A stretch of DNA of 64,000 bases from Aquabacter sp040755535 (lineage in GTDB: Bacteria > Pseudomonadota > Alphaproteobacteria > Rhizobiales > Xanthobacteraceae). Shown here piece by piece: positions 50,554 through 59,442 of the stretch. The notes beneath the pieces are model-generated. The model did not search any database. It was not told the DNA's origin and saw only the letters and a list, made by a program, of their open reading frames with translations. Every line of letters begins with the position of its first letter. Position 1 is the stretch's first letter. A program made the translations under genes and the position numbers. Location: contig JBFMAV010000012.1 in assembly GCA_040755535.1 (NCBI GenBank), positions 17,567 through 81,566 of the forward strand, read 5' to 3'.

Positions 50554-51927
50554 TCAGCTGGTGACGAGGTGGGGCCGCAGGGCCGTGACGCCGGTGGTGC
50601 CATCCGCGCGGCGCGGGAGTTCCTGGGAGAGGATGAAGTCGGAAATGCGCGGCGCGATCTCGGCCCGGAAGCGCGAGCCGTTGAACACGCCGTAATGGCC
50701 GACCCCCGGCTGGAGCCAATGGGCGCGCTTCTCGTCCGGGATGGCGGGGCACAGGCGATGGGCGGCATAGGTCTGGCCGACGCCGGAAATGTCGTCCTTC
50801 TCGCCTTCCACCGTCATCAGCGCCACATTGCGGATGGCGTCCATGCGGACGCTTTCGCCGCGATGGGTCATCTCGCCCTTGGGCAGCGCATGGGTGATGA
50901 ACACGCTTTCCACCGTCTCCAGATAGAAGCGGGCGTCCAGGTCCATGACCGCGAGATATTCGTCGTAGAATTCCCGGTGCTTCTCCGCCGAATCCCCGTC
51001 GCCCTGGATCAGGTGGCGGAACAGGTCCGCATGGGCGATGAGATGGCGGTCCAGATTCATGCTCATGAAGCCGTTGAGCTGCAGGAAGCCGGGATAGACC
51101 TGCCGCATGGCGCCCGGATGGGGCCAGGGCACCTGGGTGATCACGTTGCGCCGGAAGAAGTCGATGCCCCGTTCCTTGGCGAGTTCATTGACGCCGGTGG
51201 GGGATTCGCGGGTATCCACGGGGCCGCCCATGAGGATCATGGAGCGCGGGGCGGAGGGATCGCCCATCTGCTCCATGCGCGCCACCGCCATGCTCACCGG
51301 CACGGCCGGCTGGCAGACCGCCAGCACGTGGCAGTCCCCGCCCATGCTGCGGAAGATGGCGATCAGATAATCCACATAATCATCGAGGCCGAACGACCCG
51401 GCCGCCGCGGGGACCATTTTCGCGTCGGTCCAGTCGGTGATGTAGATGTCATGGGTCGGCAGGAAGGCTTCCACCGTGCCGCGCAGCAAGGTGGCGTAAT
51501 GGCCCGACATGGGCGCCACGATGACGAGGCGCGGCTGGGGCCGGCGCGGGGGATGCTCGAAGGCGCGCTCGAAATGCAGCAGGCGGCAGAAGGGCCGCTC
51601 CCACACCGTGTTGATATGGACCGGGACTCGGACGCCCCCCACCAGCACATTGGGAATGCGCCAGTCGGGCTTGGCATAGCGGCGGGTGGCGCGCTCATAC
51701 AGTTCGAAGCCGGCCGCCATGGATTTCCCCATGGTGGTGTGCGCCGCCGGGTTCAGCGGATAGCGCAGCATCAGGCGGCTCATGTCGGCGAGCGTGCGCG
51801 AGGGATTGAGGGCCGCGTGGGCCATCTCGTACATCCAGTAGAGCGGAGCGGATAGATTGGTGCCCGCCAGTGCTGGCTGGCGCACCGCCCCGCCAAATTC
51901 CCCGATGGCCATCGCGCGTTGCCTCAT
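50554..51927 (-). CDS. phaZ: Intracellular polyhydroxyalkanoate depolymerase
   Basis: A 457-residue enzyme that breaks down intracellular PHB granules. The lipase box has a cysteine nucleophile, AVCQPAVPV near residue 200, as in the Ralstonia PhaZ1 type. MYEMAHAALNP opens the conserved core near residue 31, PLYWMYEMA just before it, and the conserved C-terminal His lies in the GVGHYGVFNG block. I chose ATG 51927; ATG 51912 is also possible. Fits a PHB-making organism with an ethylmalonyl-CoA pathway. Confidence 0.93.
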   Translation of the reverse strand: MRQRAMAIGEFGGAVRQPALAGTNLSAPLYWMYEMAHAALNPSRTLADMSRLMLRYPLNPAAHTTMGKSMAAGFELYERATRRYAKPDWRIPNVLVGGVRVPVHINTVWERPFCRLLHFERAFEHPPRRPQPRLVIVAPMSGHYATLLRGTVEAFLPTHDIYITDWTDAKMVPAAAGSFGLDDYVDYLIAIFRSMGGDCHVLAVCQPAVPVSMAVARMEQMGDPSAPRSMILMGGPVDTRESPTGVNELAKERGIDFFRRNVITQVPWPHPGAMRQVYPGFLQLNGFMSMNLDRHLIAHADLFRHLIQGDGDSAEKHREFYDEYLAVMDLDARFYLETVESVFITHALPKGEMTHRGESVRMDAIRNVALMTVEGEKDDISGVGQTYAAHRLCPAIPDEKRAHWLQPGVGHYGVFNGSRFRAEIAPRISDFILSQELPRRADGTTGVTALRPHLVTS

Positions 51928-52110
51928 GCTTCTTTTGCCAGGACAGTGTCGTGAAAGCGTCAAGCGGTCAATCGCGCCTCTAAGTTGTTGGGTTCGGATT
52001 GACAGTCGTGCACAGTTAAACCTCTGTCGGTGTCTCGAACACCGGCGCGAAGCTGGCGCCGTGCCGCGCGATCGATTTTCGCAAAAGCGGTGACGAAAGA
52101 AGGGTTTCCA

Positions 52111-52176
52111 ATGAAAAGACGCTCCAGCTTTCTTAAGGTTCCGTTTCGGATGCTTTTGGCGGTGGGCTGGGCATGA
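52111..52176 (+). CDS. 21-codon leader ORF translationally coupled to regB
   Basis: A short frame, starting MKRRSSFLKVPF, with SD AAGAAGGG about 7 bp upstream. It has a basic start and a short hydrophobic end, like a minimal signal peptide. Its stop overlaps the regB ATG as ATGA (52173-52176), while regB itself has only a weak SD. This suggests translation of regB depends on ribosomes finishing this leader. It could also be chance. Confidence 0.5.
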   Translation: MKRRSSFLKVPFRMLLAVGWA

Positions 52177-53486
52177 AGTCGCCGCCGGTGTTTGCCGCCT
52201 TGCCGCCGGGGCGGACCCTCGGGCTGCGGCTCGACACATTGATTCGGTTGCGCTGGCTGGCGGTGGTGGGCCAGGGCGTGGCGCTGCTGGTGGTCCAGCT
52301 CATCCTCGGCTTTCCGCTGCCTCTGCTGCCCTGCCTGGTCGCGGTGGGCCTGTCCGTGGTGCTCAATCTGCTGCTGCGGGTGCGCTATCCCGTGGCGCAC
52401 CGGCTCGGCGATATCGCGGCCGGGCCGCTGCTCGCCTATGACGTGCTCCAGCTCACCGCTTTGCTCTATTTCACCGGCGGGCTCAGCAATCCGTTCGCGC
52501 TGCTCTATCTCGCCCCGGTCATGCTCTCCGCGACCACCTTGTCCTGGACCACCACGGTCACGCTCGGCCTGTTTGCCGCCCTGTGCGCCGGCGCGGTGGG
52601 CCTCTGGCACTGGCCCCTGCCCTGGGCGGGGCCGGATGTTCCGGTCCTGCCCGATCTGTTCCTCGCGGGAACCTGGGTGGCCATTTCCGTGTCGATCGGC
52701 TTCATTGGCCTGCACTCCTGGCGGGTGGCGGAGGAGGCGCGCGAGCTTGCCGACGCCCTCGCCGCCACCGAACTGGTTCTGGCCCGCGAGCAGCACCTTT
52801 CGCAGCTCGACGGCCTTGCCGCCGCCGCCGCGCACGAACTCGGCACCCCGCTCGCCACCATCGCCCTTGTGGTGAAGGAGATGGAACGCTCCCTTACGCC
52901 CGACAGCTCCCATGCCGAGGACATCGCGCTGCTGCGCGACCAGGTGAAACGCTGTCGCGACATTCTCCAGACCCTGACTTCGCTCGGCTCGGGCGATGCC
53001 CCCTTCGACCGCATGCCGCTCTCCCATCTGCTGGAGGAGGTGGTGGAGCCGCACCGCGATTTCGGCATCACCATTGTGGTCGCGCTGCCCGCCGACCGGG
53101 CCGAGGAGCCGGTGCTCGCCCGCAATCCAGGGCTGATCTACGGCCTCGGCAATCTGGTGGAGAATGCCGTGGACTTCGCGAGCGGGCGGGTGGAGGTGGA
53201 GGCCCGCTGGACCACAACCCGCATGGAGATCGTGGTGCGCGACGACGGTCCCGGCTTCGCGCCCGAGGTGAGCGACCGGATCGGCCAGCCCTATGTGACG
53301 AGCCGGGGCCGCGACCGCCAGGACACGGCGGAAGAGGAAAGCGGGCTCGGGCTCGGCTTCTTCATCGCCAAGACGCTGCTGGAACGCTCCGGCGCCACCC
53401 TGTGGGTGGAGAACCGCGCCGCGCCGGAGCGGGGGGCGGAGGTCAAGATTTCCTGGATGCGCGATGCGCTGGAGATCGGCGCCTGA
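52173..53486 (+). CDS. regB: Redox sensor histidine kinase RegB/PrrB/ActS
   Basis: A 437-residue membrane kinase with six helices (about 30-185). It has the quinone-responding GGLSNPF near residue 95. The phospho-His is in AAAAHELGTPLATI near residue 228, and a redox cysteine is in DQVKRCRDIL near 270. The ATP lid has GLGNLVENAVDFA, RDDGPGF and SGLGLGFFIAKTLL. It responds to aerobic-respiratory electron flow and controls photosynthesis, carbon/nitrogen fixation or oxidase genes in relatives. Coupled to the 21-codon leader and followed by regA. Confidence 0.93.
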   Translation: MKSPPVFAALPPGRTLGLRLDTLIRLRWLAVVGQGVALLVVQLILGFPLPLLPCLVAVGLSVVLNLLLRVRYPVAHRLGDIAAGPLLAYDVLQLTALLYFTGGLSNPFALLYLAPVMLSATTLSWTTTVTLGLFAALCAGAVGLWHWPLPWAGPDVPVLPDLFLAGTWVAISVSIGFIGLHSWRVAEEARELADALAATELVLAREQHLSQLDGLAAAAAHELGTPLATIALVVKEMERSLTPDSSHAEDIALLRDQVKRCRDILQTLTSLGSGDAPFDRMPLSHLLEEVVEPHRDFGITIVVALPADRAEEPVLARNPGLIYGLGNLVENAVDFASGRVEVEARWTTTRMEIVVRDDGPGFAPEVSDRIGQPYVTSRGRDRQDTAEEESGLGLGFFIAKTLLERSGATLWVENRAAPERGAEVKISWMRDALEIGA

Positions 53487-53502
53487 ATCTGCGACAAATC
53501 GT

Positions 53503-53533
53503 CCCCTGTTGACCCCAGAGGGAGTCAAAGGGG
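53503..53533. promoter_or_regulatory. Inverted repeat between regB and regA
   Basis: CCCCT-G-TTGAC (53503-53513) mirrors GTCAA-AGGGG (53524-53533) across ten bases. It lies 17 bp past the regB stop and 53 bp before the regA ATG. It may be an operator (autoregulation), a hairpin separating regB from regA, or an attenuator. No T-run follows. Confidence 0.5.
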
Positions 53534-53586
53534 CGTAAAAGCCGCCAAAAGGTCGCGTGCCGAGAATGCGTTGAGGAAAGTCCCTG

Positions 53587-54141
53587 ATGTCCGAGCCCAG
53601 TCTGCCTGAAGCCGAGAGCGAGCGGTCCGTATTGCTCGTCGATGACGACCGCTCCTTCCTGCAGCGCCTTGCGCGCGCGCTGGAGGCGCGGGGTTTTTCC
53701 GTGTTCACGGCCGAATCCGTCGCCGAGGGGCTCGCGCAGGTGGAGACCAATCCGCCCGCCTTCGCGGTGGTGGACATGCGGCTTGGCGACGGCACCGGCC
53801 TTGATGTCATTTCCGCCCTGAAGCGCCATCGGGCCGGGGCGCGGGCCGTGGTGCTTACCGGCTATGGCAACATTGCCACCGCTGTAACGGCCGTGAAGCT
53901 CGGAGCTGTGGATTATCTGGCCAAGCCCGCCGATGCCGACGACGTCGTGGCGGCGCTGATGGCAAGCGGCGACCACAAACCCTCCCCGCCGGAAAACCCC
54001 ATGTCCGCCGACCGGGTGCGGTGGGAGCATATCCAGCGGATCTATGAATTGTGCGGCCGCAACGTGTCGGAGACGGCGCGGCGGCTGTCCATGCACCGCC
54101 GCACCCTCCAGCGCATCCTCGCCAAGCGCGCCCCGCGCTGA
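53587..54141 (+). CDS. regA: Response regulator RegA/PrrA/ActR
   Basis: A 184-residue cytoplasmic regulator: receiver (about 13-125) with phospho-Asp in AVVDMRLGDG near residue 63, Thr in LTGYGN and Lys in LAKPAD, then a short proline linker and a Fis-type helix-turn-helix (NVSETARRLSMHRRTLQRIL, residues about 157-176) whose recognition helix is nearly invariant in the family. It receives phosphate from RegB. The gene follows regB by 100 bp with an inverted repeat between. Confidence 0.95.
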   Translation: MSEPSLPEAESERSVLLVDDDRSFLQRLARALEARGFSVFTAESVAEGLAQVETNPPAFAVVDMRLGDGTGLDVISALKRHRAGARAVVLTGYGNIATAVTAVKLGAVDYLAKPADADDVVAALMASGDHKPSPPENPMSADRVRWEHIQRIYELCGRNVSETARRLSMHRRTLQRILAKRAPR

Positions 54142-54439
54142 GCGGGGCCGCCCGCGCGCCCGTCCCTCCCATGGCGCGTGGCCCGCGTCCGATTCGTGAA
54201 ATGCGTGTCCCGGCGCGCGCGGGGGCTTGCGCGAGTTGCCGCGACTCCGCTAATGTCATTGTGCTTTCCCCAACGCAGGCGATACGCGCTTCGCTTCTCC
54301 GGTCACGTCAGGGACTCGGGTCGGCGCGTGAGGCGGAGCCAGACCTCCCGGCTTTCCTGAAGACCTGCGGCTCCCCCAGCGCAGCAACCGGCTTCCTTCG
54401 GAGGCCGCACAATCATTCAAGCTTTTGAGGCTTTCCCCA
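54142..54439 (+). promoter_or_regulatory. rho leader region
   Basis: Nearly 300 bp with no gene. It carries the 10-mer CTTTCCCCAA twice, near 54264 and at 54431, the latter just before the rho start codon. A possible -35/-10 pair (TTGCGC, 18 bp, TAATGT) lies about 54227-54256. Rho leaders are often sites of autogenous termination in other bacteria; no direct evidence here. Confidence 0.35.
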
Positions 54440-55705
<1,266 letters not shown>

Positions 55706-55759
55706 ATCTCCGCCTGAGCCGGGCGGCGCGCTCCGCGCGCCGTCGCCTTCGGGCCTGCG

Positions 55760-55801
55760 GGCGCCGCCTTTCGGGGCGGCGCCTTTTCTTTTGTCTTTTT
55801 T
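55760..55801 (+). terminator. Intrinsic terminator after rho
   Basis: Perfect 9-bp stem GGCGCCGCC (55760-55768) / GGCGGCGCC (55775-55783) with a six-base loop, followed by TTTTCTTTTGTCTTTTTT. It is the clearest intrinsic terminator in the window and ends rho before the lipoprotein gene. Confidence 0.9.
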
Positions 55802-55853
55802 AGCTCACAAAGTTAAGCAATGTGGCGCGGGATGTATTTCGGGGTGTAAAGCC

Positions 55854-56213
55854 ATGTTGTTACGTATTCTTACTGTTTCTGTCATTGCCTTTACTGTGGC
55901 CGGCTGCGTTCCGGAGAAGATGACCAAGCCGGGCGCGTCGCAGGCGGACTATGACGCCGCGCGCACGCGCTGCGAGGCGCAGGCCTGGGCGCAGCTGCCG
56001 GCGGCGCCGAGCACCTATCAGGTCGCCCCGGCCTACACCTCCAGCACCGGGCATAATTGCGTGAAGAACGATCACGGCAGCTACGACTGCAATCCGCGCC
56101 AGGAATGGCACCCGCCGGTCTATGGCACCAAGGACGCCAACGCCCCGGGCCGCGAGACCATCGTGCGCGCCTGCCTGATGCAGGACGGCTGGACACCCGC
56201 CAGCGGCGGCTGA
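55854..56213 (+). CDS. Small lipoprotein of unknown function
   Basis: A 119-residue protein with a signal peptide whose lipobox TVAGC is at about residues 14-18. The mature part has four cysteines in all, the segments SSTGHNCVKNDHGSYDCNP and IVRACLMQDGW, which suggest disulphides, and a predicted helical start (SQADYDAARTRCEAQAWAQL). I do not recognise the family. Start at ATG 55854; an in-frame upstream extension has no SD. It follows the rho terminator, so it needs its own promoter. Confidence 0.75.
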   Translation: MLLRILTVSVIAFTVAGCVPEKMTKPGASQADYDAARTRCEAQAWAQLPAAPSTYQVAPAYTSSTGHNCVKNDHGSYDCNPRQEWHPPVYGTKDANAPGRETIVRACLMQDGWTPASGG

Positions 56214-56360
56214 CGTCCTCGCGCCGCAATGGGAGCGGATGAAAAGACCGCGCGGCGGCGCCGAGAGTGGCGCGGAGGTCCTGTTTTATGAGATACGCGC
56301 ACGGGACCGTCGGAGCGTGAACGCTTCGTCAAGGGGTCGGCGGGTATCGCAGAAGGGAAC

Positions 56361-56385
56361 CGAAAGGGTGCACAGCGCCCTTTCG
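56361..56385. promoter_or_regulatory. Inverted repeat upstream of the glycosyltransferase pair
   Basis: CGAAAGGG (56361-56368) and CCCTTTCG (56378-56385) form an 8-bp perfect stem across nine bases, 19 bp before the ATG of the first glycosyltransferase. It could be an operator or sequester the start region. No T-run. Confidence 0.45.
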
Positions 56386-56404
56386 GGCGGCGGGGAACAG
56401 GTGG

Positions 56405-57832
56405 ATGACGGACGGGACAGCAGGGCGCGGGCGTTCGGATATCCGACGCATCATCGTGGACTGCACGCACATCGCCCCGCATCCCGCCCATACCGGCATT
56501 CCCCGGGTCGTGGAGAAATACATCACCTATGGCCGGCCCGCTGCGGCGCGCGCGGGCGTGGAATTGGTGCTCGCGGAATGCGTGGGTGCCGCGCTGCACG
56601 CTTATGAGCCGGACATGGTGCGTGCGCGGGCCAGCCGAAAGCGCGGGCTTGGCGCCAAGATCGCCTTGGAAAGCGGTCGCTATGCGACACGCATCCTCTC
56701 GGCGCTGGCGCAGCTGTCCGCCGCCCTTGTGCCGGCCCGCAGGATGCGCACCGCCATGGCCTCGGTCGCCGCCGCCTGCGAGGAGATTGTGCCCGCCTTG
56801 CGCCGCAGGACCGACCATGCCCCCATGCTGGGCACACGCCTGGAGGTGGGGCCGAGCGACGTGGTGTTCTGCCCGGGCTACTGGCACGAACTGGACATGA
56901 GCGCCTATGAGGCGGCGAAGGCGCGCGGCGCGGACATCGTGTTCCTGATCCACGACATCCTGCCCATCACACTGCCCCAGCATTATGTCTATCCCTGGCG
57001 GCAGGAATTCGCGGATCGCCTGACGCGCTCCTTTGCCAGCGTTTCCCATTATTATTGCATCTCCCGCCAGACCTGCGCCGAGGTGAAGGCCTTCGGTGCC
57101 TGGCAGGACATCGAGGTGTCCGCGAGCGTCGCCTATAACGGCTTCGACCCGGCGGATGCGGCGGCACCGCCGGACACAAGCGTTTCGCCCGCGCTCGACG
57201 CCGTTCTGGCGCGCGCGCCTTGGCTGATGGTGGGCACGCTGGAGCCCAAGAAGGGGCATGCCGATGCCATCGCCGTGTTCGAGCATCTGTGGTCGCGCGG
57301 CTATGAACGGCCCCTGCTGATCATTGGCCGGCGCGGCTGGATGAGCGAGCCGGTGCGCGACGCCATCGCCCGCTCGCCGTGGAAGGACCGGCGCCTGTTC
57401 TGGTTCGAGGGCCTTGAGGATGTCGACGTGAACTGCGCTTATTCGCGCGCCTATGGCTTTCTCTTTCCCTCCCTTGCCGAGGGATTCGGCCTGCCCATTC
57501 TGGAAGCCGCCGGGCGTGGTCTGCTGGTCCTGGCGCGCGACATGCCGGTGGCGCGGGAGATTCTGGGCGAGGCCGCTCTCTATTTCGCCGACCGGCGTGA
57601 CCTTGCCGCGCGCCTGCTGGAGCTGGAGGCGCCCGCGGCCCACGCCGCCGCCGCGTCCGGTCAGGCGGGCCTTGCCTGGTATCTCTGGCCGAGCGTGGTG
57701 GAGGCGGTGGTGAGCGATCTGCTTCGGCCGCCGGGAGATCGGCGTGCCGACCTCATGTCCGCCCTGGAGCGCGTGCCGGTGTCGGCCGCTTCCGAGGGGA
57801 TGGCGGCGCGGGCCGGGCGGCAGTCGGCATGA
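56405..57832 (+). CDS. GT4-family glycosyltransferase (tandem copy 1)
   Basis: A 475-residue cytoplasmic glycosyltransferase of the GT-B fold. N-terminal VDCTHIAPHPAHTGIPRVVEKY near residue 18; central VFLIHDILPITLP near 180; donor domain opens with MVGTLEPKKGH near 275; the E-x7-E nucleotide-sugar motif is in EGFGLPILEAAGRG near 360. Acceptor and donor are unknown; a cell-envelope or exopolysaccharide role is plausible. Its stop overlaps the second copy by ATGA (57829-57832). Confidence 0.87.
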   Translation: MTDGTAGRGRSDIRRIIVDCTHIAPHPAHTGIPRVVEKYITYGRPAAARAGVELVLAECVGAALHAYEPDMVRARASRKRGLGAKIALESGRYATRILSALAQLSAALVPARRMRTAMASVAAACEEIVPALRRRTDHAPMLGTRLEVGPSDVVFCPGYWHELDMSAYEAAKARGADIVFLIHDILPITLPQHYVYPWRQEFADRLTRSFASVSHYYCISRQTCAEVKAFGAWQDIEVSASVAYNGFDPADAAAPPDTSVSPALDAVLARAPWLMVGTLEPKKGHADAIAVFEHLWSRGYERPLLIIGRRGWMSEPVRDAIARSPWKDRRLFWFEGLEDVDVNCAYSRAYGFLFPSLAEGFGLPILEAAGRGLLVLARDMPVAREILGEAALYFADRRDLAARLLELEAPAAHAAAASGQAGLAWYLWPSVVEAVVSDLLRPPGDRRADLMSALERVPVSAASEGMAARAGRQSA

Positions 57833-59250
57833 CCAGACCCGTACGCCGCATCCTGATCGACTGTTCCCGCACTCCGCTGGACGAGCGCCCGACGGGCATT
57901 CCCCGCGTGGTCCGGCAATATCTCGCCTATGCCCCGGCCGCTGCGGCGCGGGCCGGCGTGGATCTGGTCGCGGTGGATTATGTGCGCGAGGGGATATTCG
58001 CCCGCTATCGCGGCCCCGGCGCCCCGCCCGCCCCGCCCGCCCCCCGGCGCCGGCGGGATCTGCGGCTCATTCCGCTGAAACTGCTCATTGAGCTGCTGCG
58101 CTATGTGGGGCCGGTGCTTCAGAACAGCCTCAATCTCCTCGCCGCCTTGCTGCCGATCAAGCCGGTGCGCAAGGTGCTGCACCGTTTCTCCAATTCAGTG
58201 GGCAAGTTCGTGCCCAAGCTGAAGCGGCTGTTCGGCATGGGCAGTCCCGTTGCTGAGCCCGTCACCTTCGGCCCCGGCGACGTGCTGTTCGTGCCGGGCT
58301 GCTGGTTCAACATGGAGATCTCCGCCTATGAGGCGGTGCGGGCGACGGGGGCCGAAGTGGTGGTGCTGGTGCATGACGTGATGCCCATCACCCTGCCCCA
58401 GCTTCATGAATATCCCTGGCGCTTCGAGTTCAAGCAGCGGTTCGCGCGTCTGTTGCCTTGCCTGGGCCATGTCTATGGCATCTCGCACCAGACGCTCGCC
58501 GACGTCACCGCCTTCGCCGCGGCGCAGGGCGCGCGGGTGACGGCGGCGGTCGCCTATAACGGTTTCACGCCCCCCGCGATCGCGGCGGACGCCTCGGCTC
58601 TGACGCCGGAGGTGCGGCGCATGCTGCACCGCGCGCCTTATGTGATGGTGGGCACCGTGGAGCCCAAGAAGGGACACGCGGACGTGGTGGCCGCCTTCGA
58701 GCAGTTATGGGCGCAGGGCTATGATCGTCCGCTGCTGATCGTCGGCCGGCGTGGCTGGCACATCGAGGAGGCGGCGGAACGCATCTTCGCATCGCCCTGG
58801 CGCGACACCCATCTGTTCTGGGAGACCGAGGCCGACGACGCGGGCCTGGAGGCCTGCTATCGCGCCGCCTGCGGCTTCATCTCCGCCTCGCACCAGGAAG
58901 GCTTCGGTCTGCCGGGTCTGGAGGCGGCGGCGCGCGGCCTGCCGGTCGTGCTGCGCGACCTGCCGGTGTTTCGCGAGGTGATGGGCGGCGCCGCGCGTTA
59001 TTTCCGCACGCCCGAGGACCTGGCCGCCCTGCTCCTCCAGCTGGACGCGCCGGGCGCCCTGGCCCAGGCACGCGCCGCCATCGAAGGGCTGACCTGGTAT
59101 CCCTGGGACGTTGTGGTGGAGGCGGTGGTGCGCGATCTGGTCCGCCCGCCGTCCGAACGCCATTCGGGCCTCTCCCTGCTGGCGGAGGCGGACCGCCGCC
59201 CGGTGGGCGCCTGCCCGCCCGCCGCGCTCCAGATGCACGCAGTGGTCTAG
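57829..59250 (+). CDS. GT4-family glycosyltransferase (tandem copy 2)
   Basis: A 473-residue paralogue of the preceding gene. The same blocks recur: DERPTGIPRVVRQYLAY near residue 18, VVLVHDVMPITLPQ near 180, MVGTVEPKKGHADVV near 275 and EGFGLPGLEAAARG near 360. It has a longer Pro/Ala-rich insertion near residues 65-80. The two copies are translationally coupled and presumably add successive sugars to one acceptor. Confidence 0.86.
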   Translation: MTRPVRRILIDCSRTPLDERPTGIPRVVRQYLAYAPAAAARAGVDLVAVDYVREGIFARYRGPGAPPAPPAPRRRRDLRLIPLKLLIELLRYVGPVLQNSLNLLAALLPIKPVRKVLHRFSNSVGKFVPKLKRLFGMGSPVAEPVTFGPGDVLFVPGCWFNMEISAYEAVRATGAEVVVLVHDVMPITLPQLHEYPWRFEFKQRFARLLPCLGHVYGISHQTLADVTAFAAAQGARVTAAVAYNGFTPPAIAADASALTPEVRRMLHRAPYVMVGTVEPKKGHADVVAAFEQLWAQGYDRPLLIVGRRGWHIEEAAERIFASPWRDTHLFWETEADDAGLEACYRAACGFISASHQEGFGLPGLEAAARGLPVVLRDLPVFREVMGGAARYFRTPEDLAALLLQLDAPGALAQARAAIEGLTWYPWDVVVEAVVRDLVRPPSERHSGLSLLAEADRRPVGACPPAALQMHAVV

Positions 59251-59442
59251 TCACAACCCGGATGCACGAAAAAGATGCTTCAATAGGAGCGTCGTGAGCG
59301 GCTGAACGCCCTCCCTTCCATACCAAACGTCATCGGAAGAAGAGCGCCCGCTGGTCGCCTTCCTAAGCCCCTTAAAACGTGGGGTCGGGCGCGCCCCGCG
59401 CAAAAAAGAGGCCGGTGAGGGGTCGGAGAGCCGTCATCCGGC

